A program made the position numbers and the translations under genes. A stretch of DNA of 64,000 bases from Mesorhizobium amorphae. Its GTDB lineage: Bacteria > Pseudomonadota > Alphaproteobacteria > Rhizobiales > Rhizobiaceae. The stretch's first letter is position 1, and every line of letters starts with the position of its first letter. This document shows, piece by piece, positions 1 through 8,866 of the stretch. The stretch spans positions 1 to 64,000 of the forward strand of contig NZ_JHQS01000046.1 of NCBI RefSeq assembly GCF_014843845.1. The letters run 5' to 3'. The notes under the pieces were generated by a model. The model was not told the origin of the DNA, did no database searches, and worked only from the letters and a program-made list of their open reading frames with translations.

Positions 1-45
1 GCTCGCGGCACACCAGAGTGCCGCGAGCGGTCCGGGCTTTTCTTT
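1..45 (+). terminator. Intrinsic terminator, left part outside window
   Basis: Bases 1-10 and 19-28 form a perfect 10-bp inverted repeat around an 8-base loop. Next come GGTCCGGGC and a TTTTCTTT run. The stem probably continues leftward with a GCCCGGACC arm cut off by the window edge, which would place the T-run right after the stem. It would end a plus-strand gene lying to the left. The missing arm is an inference. Confidence 0.55.
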
Positions 46-80
46 GTCGGCAGCGACCTGGCCCGCACTTGCATTACGTC

Positions 81-121
81 AAAAAGAAAAGAGCCCCATC
101 CCGACCTGATCGGGATGGGGC
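81..121 (-). terminator. Intrinsic terminator of the 1317-aa gene
   Basis: Positions 93-104 and 110-121 form a perfect 12-bp GC-rich stem with a 5-base loop. Read on the minus strand it is followed by TCTTTTCTTTTT (positions 92-81). This is a textbook rho-independent terminator about 65 bases after the stop codon of the gene ending at 186. Confidence 0.85.
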
Positions 122-185
122 TTCAGCCGCGCGGCCGCGGATCTTCGGACATTCACCCGCTCGGGCGCATTCCGCTGGGCGGCGC

Positions 186-3100
186 CTATGCGAGAAGCAG
201 AGTGCTCAGGAAGTTGTCGTTGTGGAACTGTTCCTCGTGAACGCCAAGCAGCGTGATCTGGCCTCCGCCACTCAGGGTCACCACGACATTGGCGCCCTGG
301 TTTGTGGCCACCTGCTGGAATTGGCTGGCGGTGGTGATGCCAAATGCTCTGAGATCGAGGACGTCGCCGGACCCGGCGCCGGCCACGAAATTCGCGATGG
401 TGTCCTGCCCGTCGCCGACAGCGAACACGAACAGATTGTTCTGGTTGCCGGCAATCAGCATGTCATTGCCGCGCCCGCCGATCAGCGTGGCGTTCCCGCC
501 CAGACCCCACAGGTAGTCCGCGCCGGTCGTGCCGTTCATGACGTAGCCTCCGTCGACGATTGTCGGCGTGCGCCCAGCCGGCGTCGGGACAAAATAGGAA
601 TCGGTCAGCACGCTGGTTGCCGTTGTCCCGTTGAAGCTGCTCACATGGTAGAACTCGATCAGCATGCCTGCGTCCGTGATCGTCACCAGGCTGGCGCCGA
701 CATTGGGAACCTCGCGACCGGCACCGCCAAGGCCGGTGGTCGTGTAGGGAAGAAATACGCCGTCGCCGTTGTCGTCTCGATTCTCCCGGTAGTAATTGTG
801 CTGATGGCCGGCAAAGACCGCGTTCACGCCCCATTGCTCGAAGGGCCATTGCATGGTGCCGGTGGTGCCGCTCGGATTGTATGGCGTGTGGTGGAAGTAG
901 GCCAGGTTGAAGCTCGCGTCGGAACTCGCGAGAAGGGATTGCGCCCACTGGCCCTGCACTGAAGTGGAACTGCGGCCATCCGGGTCCTCCTTGTTGCTGG
1001 TGAGAGCGAAGAAATGCACCGGCCCGATCTGGAAGTCGTAGTACCTCTCATTGTCGGGCAGGGTAAAGTAGTCCAGGTAGTTGGCAACGTTGCCATCGCC
1101 ATATTCGTGATTGCCCAGCGTGGGAAAGAAGCGGTTGATGGTGCTGCCGCTCCCGTATGCGCCGTGATAGTTGCCTATGTAGTCATGGTACTGCTGGCCG
1201 ATGGCGCCATCGAGGGTCTGCGGCGCATAGGCGTTGTCGCCCACTGTGAGGATGAAATCGACGTTCCAGCCATGGACCATCGCCGACACCGCTTTCTCGC
1301 CCGAGAGATTGGTGTCTCCATAGTCGCCGAAGATCGCGAACCGGTACAATGTCTGCGGCCCCGCCGTCGCAGCAACGCTGACGGTATAGTCTTGCGCGGC
1401 CGTGCTGCCGTCGGACGAAGTGGCAGTGACGTTGAGGTTGATTGACGGCTCCGAGGCCGCATTGAGCGTCCCTGTTCCCGAGCGCGTGATGACGCCGGTG
1501 CTGGCGTTGATGGCAAAGCGCGCATCATCGATGCTGTAGGTGACCGTCGAGCCGGCATCGGAATCCTTGGCCGAGGCGGTGATCCCGATCGCCGTGCCCG
1601 CCGCGGCACCCTGGGCGATCCGGTTGACCGCGGTATCGGCGTCCGGCGGGGTGTTGAAGGCGACCGGCTCCGGATTGTTCAGGACGGCGACGGTGAAGCT
1701 TTGGTTGGCGGTGCTGCCGTCCGACGAGGTCGCCGTCACCGTCAGGTTGATCGACGGCTGGGTCTCGAAGTCGAGCGTGCCGGTGGCCGAGCGCGTGACG
1801 ATGCCGCTGCTGGCGTCGATAGCGAAGCGCTGATCGTTGAGACTGTAGGTGACGGTCGAGCCGGCATCGGGATCGGCGGCCGAGGCGGTGATCCCGATGG
1901 GCGCACCCGCAGCGGCCAGCTCGGCGATCTGGTTGGCGGTGGGATCGGCGTCGGCCGGAGTGTTGAAGGCCACCGGAGGGCTGGGTGGCAGATATTCGAT
2001 GTGCAGCAGCGGCGCCCCAGTCGGCGAGTACTCGAAGGAATCGGCGGTGCGGGTTCCGGTGCCGGTGATCAGGAATGCCATGTCGTTGAGCGCCACCCAG
2101 CCGGAGCGGTTGACGATCTCCTGGACGATCGCCGTGAGGTCCGGCGTGCGCTCGGCCAGGCCGTGGGCGCCCTCCGTGGTCCAGGCGGCCGGTGTCCAGG
2201 CCGAGGATGCGTCTGTGGTCGCGCGCGAGGATACGTTGAAGCTGACAGCGGTGAAGGGACTGGAGTCGTCACTGTCTTCGCCTTTGACCAGCAACGACGC
2301 CGCGCCGGTCTTCACCTCATTGGCCTGGAACTGGATGTAGGCGCTGGTGATGATGGCACCCTTGGGAATGTCGATGCCGGTGAAGCGCAGGCCGACCGTC
2401 TGGCTGGTGGTGCCGTCAAGGCCCAGTTCCAGGTCGGTGACGTTGCTCGATATCGAGCCGGAAGCCTTCTGCTCGACATCGTCGCCGGCGGCTGCAACCC
2501 TTGTCTCGATGATCACAGGCGCGGCCCCGGTGATACTGACGTTGAAGGCGTGGGTATCCGTGCTGCCGTCGGATGAAGTGGCTGTGACGGTGAGGTTGAC
2601 CGACGGCTCGGACTGGGCGTTGAGCGTGCCGGTGTTTGAGCGCGTGATGACGCCGGTGCTGGGGTTGATGGCAAAGCGCGCATCATCGATGCTGTAGGTG
2701 ACCGTCGAGCCGGCATCGGAATCCTTGGCCGAGGCGGTGATCCCGATTGCTGTGCCCGCCGCGGCGTTCTGGGCGATCCGGTTGATCGCGGTATCGGCGT
2801 CCGGCGGGGCGTTGAAGGCGACCGGCTCCGGGTTGTTCAGGACGGCGACGGTGAAGCTTTGGTTGGCGGTGCTGCCATCGGAGGAGGTTGCCGTCACCGT
2901 CAGGTTGATCGACGGCTGGGTCTCGAAGTCGAGCGTGCCGGTGGCCGAGCGCGTGACGACGCCAGTGCCGGCGTCGATGGCGAAACGCGCGTCATTGAGA
3001 CTGTAGGTGATGGTCGTGCCGGCATCGGGATCGGCGGCCGAGGCGGTGATCCCGATGGGCGCACCCGCCGCGGCAAGTTCGGCGATCTGGTTGGCAACCG

Positions 3101-4139
3101 GATCGGTGTCGGGAGGCGTGTTGAAGGCCACGGGAAGGCTGGGCAGCTGATACTCGATGTGCAGCAGTGGCGCGCCGGTCGGCGAGTATTCGTAGGAGTC
3201 GGCCGTGCGCGTGCCGGTGCCGGTGATCAGGAATGCCATGTCGTTGAGCGCCGCCCAGCCCGAGCGGTTGACGATCTCCTGGACAATTGCCGAGAGATCC
3301 GGCGTGCGCTCGGCCAGGCCTTGGGCGCCCTCCGTGGTCCAGGGGTCCGGTGTCCAGGCCGTGGACGCGTCCGTCGTCGTGCGCGCGGACACGTTGAACT
3401 TGACGATGGTGAAGACGCCCGCGTCGTCGCTATCTTCGCCCTTGATCAGCAGCGACGCCGCGCCGGTCTTCACCTCGTTAGCCTGGAACTGGATGTAGGC
3501 GCTGGTGATGATGGCGCCCTTGGGAATGTCGATGCCGGTGAAGCGGAGGCCGACCGTCTGGCTGGTGGTGCCGTCAAGGCCCAGTTCCAAATCGGTGACG
3601 TTGCTCGCTATCGAGCCGGAAGCCTTCTGCTCGATATCGTCGCCGGCGGCTGCAACCCTTGTCTCGAAGGTCAGGTTGACCGCACTGGCGGCGAGGAGGC
3701 TGCTGGTGACCGTGGCCGTCGTCGGCGTGGCGGCCGTGGCAGCAGCTCTGTCGGACGCGGCGGCGGGCGAGGTGATGCCGCCGTTCCCGAAGCGCACCGC
3801 GGAATGCCAGGAGCCGGCATTCGCCGCCACGCCGTCCAGGAAGGTGCCGTCGAGATGAATGCCAATCCTGGCGGCCGCTTCGGCGAGGCCGGGGAGTTTC
3901 AGTCCGCCATCGAGCGCCCAGGTCTGAGGGATCTCGAGCGTGGAGATGAGGCTGTCGATCTTGCTCGCGGCCTGGTCCGCGCTTTGACTGTAGCCGCGCT
4001 TGCCGGCTTCGCCGGCGGGGTTGCCGCTATCATCGAGGGATTCGAGGATCGGGGAAAGACTGTTCGGGAAGGCCGTGGAGTCGAGCACGACCGGTCCCGG
4101 AGCGTTGCCGCTCTCCGGAATCCGATGCAGTTTAGACAT
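186..4139 (-). CDS. Large secreted protein: cadherin-like repeats, calcineurin-like phosphoesterase, RTX-type C-terminus
   Basis: A 1317-aa mosaic protein. Residues 1-155 are an N-terminal region shared with the next gene. Residues 157-333 and 540-717 are two copies of a beta-rich module starting ETRVAAAGDD. About 335-540 and 718-925 hold four cadherin-like repeats. Residues about 930-1165 are a metallophosphoesterase with GDYGD, GDNAY, GNHEYG, HHTPY and GHQHN, all the expected metal and catalytic motifs. The tail has a glycine-rich GGRGNDML repeat and a serralysin-like end typical of type I substrates. There is no Sec signal. The start follows AAAGGAG with 7 bases spacing. The gene lies downstream of type I secretion genes at 9.8-13.3 kb, so export by them is inferred. 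The phosphoesterase substrate is unknown. Confidence 0.88.
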   Translation of the reverse strand: MSKLHRIPESGNAPGPVVLDSTAFPNSLSPILESLDDSGNPAGEAGKRGYSQSADQAASKIDSLISTLEIPQTWALDGGLKLPGLAEAAARIGIHLDGTFLDGVAANAGSWHSAVRFGNGGITSPAAASDRAAATAATPTTATVTSSLLAASAVNLTFETRVAAAGDDIEQKASGSIASNVTDLELGLDGTTSQTVGLRFTGIDIPKGAIITSAYIQFQANEVKTGAASLLIKGEDSDDAGVFTIVKFNVSARTTTDASTAWTPDPWTTEGAQGLAERTPDLSAIVQEIVNRSGWAALNDMAFLITGTGTRTADSYEYSPTGAPLLHIEYQLPSLPVAFNTPPDTDPVANQIAELAAAGAPIGITASAADPDAGTTITYSLNDARFAIDAGTGVVTRSATGTLDFETQPSINLTVTATSSDGSTANQSFTVAVLNNPEPVAFNAPPDADTAINRIAQNAAAGTAIGITASAKDSDAGSTVTYSIDDARFAINPSTGVITRSNTGTLNAQSEPSVNLTVTATSSDGSTDTHAFNVSITGAAPVIIETRVAAAGDDVEQKASGSISSNVTDLELGLDGTTSQTVGLRFTGIDIPKGAIITSAYIQFQANEVKTGAASLLVKGEDSDDSSPFTAVSFNVSSRATTDASSAWTPAAWTTEGAHGLAERTPDLTAIVQEIVNRSGWVALNDMAFLITGTGTRTADSFEYSPTGAPLLHIEYLPPSPPVAFNTPADADPTANQIAELAAAGAPIGITASAADPDAGSTVTYSLNDQRFAIDASSGIVTRSATGTLDFETQPSINLTVTATSSDGSTANQSFTVAVLNNPEPVAFNTPPDADTAVNRIAQGAAAGTAIGITASAKDSDAGSTVTYSIDDARFAINASTGVITRSGTGTLNAASEPSINLNVTATSSDGSTAAQDYTVSVAATAGPQTLYRFAIFGDYGDTNLSGEKAVSAMVHGWNVDFILTVGDNAYAPQTLDGAIGQQYHDYIGNYHGAYGSGSTINRFFPTLGNHEYGDGNVANYLDYFTLPDNERYYDFQIGPVHFFALTSNKEDPDGRSSTSVQGQWAQSLLASSDASFNLAYFHHTPYNPSGTTGTMQWPFEQWGVNAVFAGHQHNYYRENRDDNGDGVFLPYTTTGLGGAGREVPNVGASLVTITDAGMLIEFYHVSSFNGTTATSVLTDSYFVPTPAGRTPTIVDGGYVMNGTTGADYLWGLGGNATLIGGRGNDMLIAGNQNNLFVFAVGDGQDTIANFVAGAGSGDVLDLRAFGITTASQFQQVATNQGANVVVTLSGGGQITLLGVHEEQFHNDNFLSTLLLA
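1992..2507 (-). repeat. ETRVAAAGDD module, copy 2 in the 1317-aa gene
   Basis: One of three near-identical segments of about 515 bp. Each encodes a module of about 172 residues that runs from ETRVAAAGDD through QTVGLRFTGIDIP and WTTEGA to APLLHIEY. Identity is visible in the DNA as well as the protein. Confidence 0.85.
3150..3665 (-). repeat. ETRVAAAGDD module, copy 1 in the 1317-aa gene
   Basis: First copy in translation order of the module that recurs at 1992-2507 and 6007-6523. Long stretches match the third copy base for base, for example around the QTVGLRFTGIDIP coding segment, which points to recent duplication or gene conversion. Confidence 0.85.
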
Positions 4140-4525
4140 ATCAGATCTCCTTTGCCGCTGTTTTTCAAACCTGGGCCTCGGCAGGGCCGGAGGTGGACAT
4201 AGCAGCCTGCTCCGCTCAGTCGCGATCGACGGCGTCGACGGTCAAAATGGAGGGGCCGCATTGCTGGTGGCGATGGTTCGCCGGACTGTCTGCGCGCAAT
4301 CGCGCTGGCAGGGCGTCGCCGCAGAAAACAAAGTCAGGAGGTCAGGCGAGCACCTGCCTGGATCACTCCGGGGGGGGCGGCTGCAGGCCGAACATGGTCC
4401 AGCCCATCACGGTGCGGTATCTGGGTCAATGGAGGGAATTTGCCTCGGCACTGGTTTGTATCCGAGGGTTCATCCCTTCCGGCTGAGCGAGGCGCGCCCG
4501 CGCCTGGAACATCGCTTGCTGCGGA
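4140..4525. other. Intergenic region between the two large secreted-protein genes
   Basis: 386 bases upstream of the 1317-aa gene and downstream of the 828-aa gene. It holds the ribosome site AAAGGAG just before 4139 and a G-tract near 4370. I see no convincing coding potential, no clear terminator after 4526 and no confident promoter. Confidence 0.5.
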
Positions 4526-7012
4526 TCAGACTAGCATCCAATGATCGAATGAGAACTCATAGATCCTGCCATCGTTCTCATTCGGATGCGAGTCGTTGTC
4601 CTCAACGCGATCGACGATGTACAGGCTCGTCTGGCTCGGATCGTCGCTGCTCGGCGCCAGGGCCAATCCCGCCGGCTTGTGCGCGTCGGCGGCAGAGATA
4701 TCGAGCGTGCCCAGCAACTGCCCTGTGGGTGTCACAATTGCCACCGAGTCACGTGACTGAATGATATAAAGGACGTCATGGACAGGGTCGTACGCAATGC
4801 TCTCGTCAGCTGGGGTTCCCAGCGATCGCGCGGAGAAATTCGTGACGATATCATCGCCGCCAGTGCTTGCGACACCGTCGAATTTGCCGTTCGCACCCGG
4901 CGCGACCGTGTAGATCTTCTGACTTGTGCCATCCGCGACGTACAGGACCCCGCGATTGGTGTCATACGCAATCCCCTCCGGATCCGTGCTGCCGAATGCG
5001 GCCGTCTTGAACGAGGTCACGATATCATCGGACGTGTTGTAAAGTCCGTCCTGCCCGGGGTTGAGCTCGTAGACGCTCCTCGTGCCGGTGTCGTCCGCGA
5101 AGAAGAGATGCTGGTTGACGGGATTGTAGGCGACCCCAGAGGGCTCGTCGGAAAAGCTGATGGTTGTGAGCGTGTTCACCAGAGCGCCGCTCGGGCTCAT
5201 CTGAAAGAGATTCTTGCCGGTAAAAAGGGCAGGCATCTCGTCGACTTCGCTGTCGGCAACCAGCAGCGTGCCGAGGTGAGAGATATAGACGATGTCCGAG
5301 GGGTCGGGGCTCGGCGGCGACCACTGCCAAGTCTGGATGGTATGCTCCAAAGTCACCGAAGTGGGCAGCTGGTTGCCGGTGACGCCGACGCTGAAGGCGT
5401 GGGTATCCGTGCTGCCGTCGGAAGAGGTGGCAGTGACGGTGAGGTTGATTGACGGCTCGGACTGGGCGTTGAGCGTGCCAGTGCCCGAGCGCGTGATGAC
5501 GCCGGTGCTGGGGTCGATGGCGAAGCGCGCATCGTTGAGGCTGTAGGTGACCGTCGAGCCGGTGTCGGGATCCGCGGCTGAGGCGGTGATCCCGATCGCC
5601 GTGCCCGCCGCGGCGTTCTGGGCGATCTGGTTGACCGCGGTGTCGGCATCGGGTGCAGTGTTGAAGGCGACCGGCTCGGGACTGTCGGTGACGGCGAGGG
5701 TGAAGCTCTGGTTGGCGGTGCTGCCGTCGGATGAGGTTGCCGTCACCGTCAGGTTGATCGACGTCTGGGTCTCGAAGTCGAGCGTGCCGTTGGCCGAGCG
5801 GGTGATGACACCGCTGCTGGCGTCGATGATGAAGCGCGTGTCATTGAGACTGTAGGTGACGGTCGAGCCGGCATCGGGATCGGCGGCCGAGGCGGTGATC
5901 CCGATAGGGGCGCCCGCCACGGCTAGCTCGGCGATCTGGTTGGCGGTGGGGTCGGCGTCGGCCGGTGTGTTGAAAGCCACCGGATTGCCGGGCGGACCGG
6001 GCAGCTGATATTCGATATGCAGGAGCGGCGCGCTACTCGGCGAGTATTCGTAGGAATCGGCGGTGCGCGTGCCGGTGCCGGTGATCAGGAATGCCATGTC
6101 GTTGAGTGCCGCCCAGCCCGAGCGGTTGACGATCTCCTGGACGATCGCCGAGAGGTCCGGCGTGCGCTCGGCCAGGCCCTGGGCGCCCTCCGTGGTCCAC
6201 GGGTCCGGCGTCCAGGCCGTGGACGCGTCCGTCGTCGCGCGCGCGGATACGTTGAACTTGACGACGGTGAAGGCGCTCGCGTCGTCGCTATCTTCGCCCT
6301 TGATCAGCAGCGACGTTGCGCCGGTCTTCGCCTCGTTGGCCTGGAACTGGATGTAGGCGTTGGTGATGATGGCGCCTTGCGGGATGTCGATGCCGGTGAA
6401 GCGGAGGCCGACCGTTTGACCGGTGGTGCCATCATAGACCAGCTCCAGATCATTGATGTTGGCCGATATCGTGCCGGAAGCCTTCTGCTCGACATCGTCG
6501 CCGGCGGCCGCCACCCTCGTTTCGAAGGTCAGGTCGATCGCACTTGTGCTGGCGGCAAGGAGGCTGGTGCTGGCGACCGTGGCCTCCGCCGGGGTGGTGG
6601 TCGTGTCAGCGGCTCGGTCGGACGTGGGGACGGGCCAGGTGATACCGCCGTTCCCGAAGCCCACCGCGGAATGCCAGAGCTCGGCATTCGCCGTCACGCT
6701 GTCGAGGAAGGTGTTGTCGATTTGACTACCAATCCTGGCGGCTGCTTCGGCGAGGCCGATGAGTTTCAGTCCGCCATCGGGCGCCCAGGTCGGAGGGATC
6801 TCGAGCGTAGAGATGAGGCTGTCGATCTTGCTCGCAGCCGAATCCAAGCCGTGACCGTCCTTGCCGGTTTCGGCGGTCAAGCCATCACCAGGATCGGCGG
6901 TCCAGTTGTCGTTGGTCAGCCAGTCGCCCTTGATGCCAAAGTCGATGCCGAACTCCGTCATCAAAAGTTTCGCGTCACTCCCGCTGCCGGTAGGCCAAGG
7001 CAGTTTAGCCAT
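4526..7012 (-). CDS. Large secreted protein: cadherin-like repeats and beta-propeller-like C-terminus
   Basis: An 828-aa paralogue of its downstream neighbour. Residues about 50-150 match that protein's N-terminus (SKIDSLISTLEIP, AEAAARIG, GNGGIT). About 162-335 are the ETRVAAAGDD module, and 340-545 are two cadherin-like repeats with TVTATSSDGST. About 555-820 have repeated strands such as YVADG, GIAYD and LYIVDR that suggest an NHL or SdiA-regulated-type beta-propeller. No RTX repeat or Sec signal is seen. The start follows AAGGAG with suitable spacing. Secretion by the type I genes at 9.8-13.3 kb is inferred from shared architecture and position. A surface adhesion or binding role is plausible but unproven. 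Confidence 0.85.
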   Translation of the reverse strand: MAKLPWPTGSGSDAKLLMTEFGIDFGIKGDWLTNDNWTADPGDGLTAETGKDGHGLDSAASKIDSLISTLEIPPTWAPDGGLKLIGLAEAAARIGSQIDNTFLDSVTANAELWHSAVGFGNGGITWPVPTSDRAADTTTTPAEATVASTSLLAASTSAIDLTFETRVAAAGDDVEQKASGTISANINDLELVYDGTTGQTVGLRFTGIDIPQGAIITNAYIQFQANEAKTGATSLLIKGEDSDDASAFTVVKFNVSARATTDASTAWTPDPWTTEGAQGLAERTPDLSAIVQEIVNRSGWAALNDMAFLITGTGTRTADSYEYSPSSAPLLHIEYQLPGPPGNPVAFNTPADADPTANQIAELAVAGAPIGITASAADPDAGSTVTYSLNDTRFIIDASSGVITRSANGTLDFETQTSINLTVTATSSDGSTANQSFTLAVTDSPEPVAFNTAPDADTAVNQIAQNAAAGTAIGITASAADPDTGSTVTYSLNDARFAIDPSTGVITRSGTGTLNAQSEPSINLTVTATSSDGSTDTHAFSVGVTGNQLPTSVTLEHTIQTWQWSPPSPDPSDIVYISHLGTLLVADSEVDEMPALFTGKNLFQMSPSGALVNTLTTISFSDEPSGVAYNPVNQHLFFADDTGTRSVYELNPGQDGLYNTSDDIVTSFKTAAFGSTDPEGIAYDTNRGVLYVADGTSQKIYTVAPGANGKFDGVASTGGDDIVTNFSARSLGTPADESIAYDPVHDVLYIIQSRDSVAIVTPTGQLLGTLDISAADAHKPAGLALAPSSDDPSQTSLYIVDRVEDNDSHPNENDGRIYEFSFDHWMLV
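6007..6523 (-). repeat. ETRVAAAGDD module, copy in the 828-aa gene
   Basis: Third copy of the module found twice in the adjacent 1317-aa gene. The flanking cadherin-like units are also shared, so the two genes are built from the same parts. Confidence 0.85.
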
Positions 7013-7115
7013 GTCGAATCTCCTTCCGCATTTTCCCTCGATCTAAGACCAGAATCTCGACGCGCCCGAAGGGGACGTCACAGCCGGCGACGCCCCCGAC
7101 GTGAGCACAACGACG

Positions 7116-7153
7116 TTGCCCATGTATGCTGGGACTTTGCCCATGAATGCTGG
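7116..7153. repeat. Two 17-bp direct repeats, 21-bp period
   Basis: TTGCCCATGTATGCTGG at 7116-7132 recurs with one mismatch at 7137-7153, giving a 21-bp period (two helical turns). It lies 104-141 bases upstream of the start of the 828-aa gene, in a 196-base gap after the flippase gene. It could be a tandem regulator site. This is inferred from geometry only. Confidence 0.55.
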
Positions 7154-7208
7154 CCGGGCTGTCGGGTACAAACCCCGAGCCCGGCCGGTGATCAGGCTGC
7201 TTGCTTAG

Positions 7209-8711
7209 TCATCCCGGGCGGCGGAGCGGACGCCAAGCGGGCGCTACGGACGCGAGCAAGCGCAGCAGGGACCGCCCGTCCTGTCCAAGGAACAGCGACG
7301 GCAGGATCCAGCACAGCAGCAAGCCCCCAGCTGCCGCCAGCAATGCCGTATCGATGAGCAGGGCAAGCGCAGGCAGTTGGAGTTCGCGCAACCATTCCAC
7401 GAATGCCCAGATGCCTGTTCCGAGCACGCCTGCGAGCGCAAGGCCGGGCAGGTGCGCCATGGCAAATTCCGACCACCGCATCCCGGTCACGCGGAGGCTC
7501 AACTGTGCCATGAGGATGAAGTTGACCCCGAAAGCGGCGCCGACGCCGATCGCCACGCCCTCTATGCCCCAGAATTGCCCTATGACGGACCCGACAAAGA
7601 CGCCGATGGTGAAAACAGCCTGGCGCCAGGCCCGAGCGTAGACCGTGCCGGTTGCCCGCGAAACGGAATCGCTGAGCTTGTAGCTCGTGCGGAACAACAT
7701 GCCGAATGCGAGGATCTGCAGTGGGCCGACAACGCCCTCCCATCCCCGTCCGAGAATGACCGCGACCAGTTCGGGCGCGACGATCGCCACGACCACGCTG
7801 GCCGGCAGGACGAGCAGGGCGCAACCCGCGACTGCGCTGCGATAGGCGCGAGCAAGCCGCGCAGGCTGCTCCTGGACCAGTGCCATGGTCGGGAACAGCA
7901 CGCGATCGAGAACCTGACCGACGATGACCGCAGGCGTCGTCATGAGCTGCGACGACAGACCGTACAGGCCGAGCGCATCGGCGCCGAGCCAGCGGCCCAC
8001 GACAAGCTTGTCAGCCTGGGTGGCGAGGTAGTTGAATATCCGGGCAATGGTGAAGCCGCTTCCGAAATAGAGCAGTTCGGCGATGGCGCGCCGCTCCAGC
8101 AAAGGCCGCATCGGGTGCGGCTGGCCTATGAGCAGCACCATCATGCGTGTGAATTGCTGGATCAGCACGGCCGCTACAAGCGCCCAGATGCCGAAGCCGA
8201 GCCAAGCCAGAACCGGCCCGGCAACGACGTAGCCCACCGCAAAGGCGCAGGCGTCGATGAGTGCCAGCCAACGGAACCGCAGCGCGCGCTGGGCCGAGGC
8301 CAGTGCCACCATGGAAACCCCTTGGAAAAGGAACACGAAGCAGACCGCACGCACGACCGGAGCCAGTTCGGCAAGCCGAAGGAGGCCGGCAATGGCGGGT
8401 GCCATCGCCCAGACCAGCGCGGACACAGCCAGCCCAAGGAGGCACGACAAGGTGAACCCGACCCGAAGATGCCGATCCTCCAGCACAGGGCGCTGCACGA
8501 TCGCGGGGGTAATGCCAAGCCCCTGGAAGATGGCTGAAAACTTGATGACGATCAGAGCCGCGGAGTAAAGGCCGAACTCCTTGGGCGAGAGCAACCGGGC
8601 CAGGACGAGGAGGGCGACAAGCTCCGCGACCGCAAGCGCGCCCATGGAGAGGGCCGTCCAGAACATGCCCACGACACTGTGTTTTGCCAGCCCGCGCCGG
8701 ATATCGCTCAC
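7209..8711 (-). CDS. Wzx-like polysaccharide flippase (PST/MATE-like)
   Basis: About 500 aa with roughly 12-14 hydrophobic segments throughout. It opens LAKHSVVGMFWTALSMG and continues with RLLSPKEFGLYSAA, both typical of lipopolysaccharide/exopolysaccharide translocases of the WzxC type. These flip lipid-linked repeat units across the inner membrane. I choose the GTG at 8711 because GGAG sits 6 bases upstream; an in-frame GTG at 8723 is the alternative. It follows the sulfotransferase in the polysaccharide and secretion cluster, which supports the role. The exported polymer is unknown. Confidence 0.85.
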   Translation of the reverse strand: MSDIRRGLAKHSVVGMFWTALSMGALAVAELVALLVLARLLSPKEFGLYSAALIVIKFSAIFQGLGITPAIVQRPVLEDRHLRVGFTLSCLLGLAVSALVWAMAPAIAGLLRLAELAPVVRAVCFVFLFQGVSMVALASAQRALRFRWLALIDACAFAVGYVVAGPVLAWLGFGIWALVAAVLIQQFTRMMVLLIGQPHPMRPLLERRAIAELLYFGSGFTIARIFNYLATQADKLVVGRWLGADALGLYGLSSQLMTTPAVIVGQVLDRVLFPTMALVQEQPARLARAYRSAVAGCALLVLPASVVVAIVAPELVAVILGRGWEGVVGPLQILAFGMLFRTSYKLSDSVSRATGTVYARAWRQAVFTIGVFVGSVIGQFWGIEGVAIGVGAAFGVNFILMAQLSLRVTGMRWSEFAMAHLPGLALAGVLGTGIWAFVEWLRELQLPALALLIDTALLAAAGGLLLCWILPSLFLGQDGRSLLRLLASVAPAWRPLRRPG

Positions 8712-8866
8712 GCTTCTCTCCACTCACTCACTCACTAAGCTGACCCAGGCAGGCGGCCATCATTTTCTAGGATGCGCTCACAGAGGACAGATATCCGAAC
8801 AGCGGATACCGGTGCGCCGTATGAGGCGGTTCGGCCTCGGTGCGGTCCGCCGCCCGGCGTGCCATG

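Noticed and set aside
2859..4202. Long plus-strand open frame opposite the 1317-aa gene
   Set aside because: High-GC antisense frame with Arg/Gly-rich composition over a clearly coding minus-strand gene; similar long shadows occur at 6017-7357, 47795-49690 and 61547-63235.
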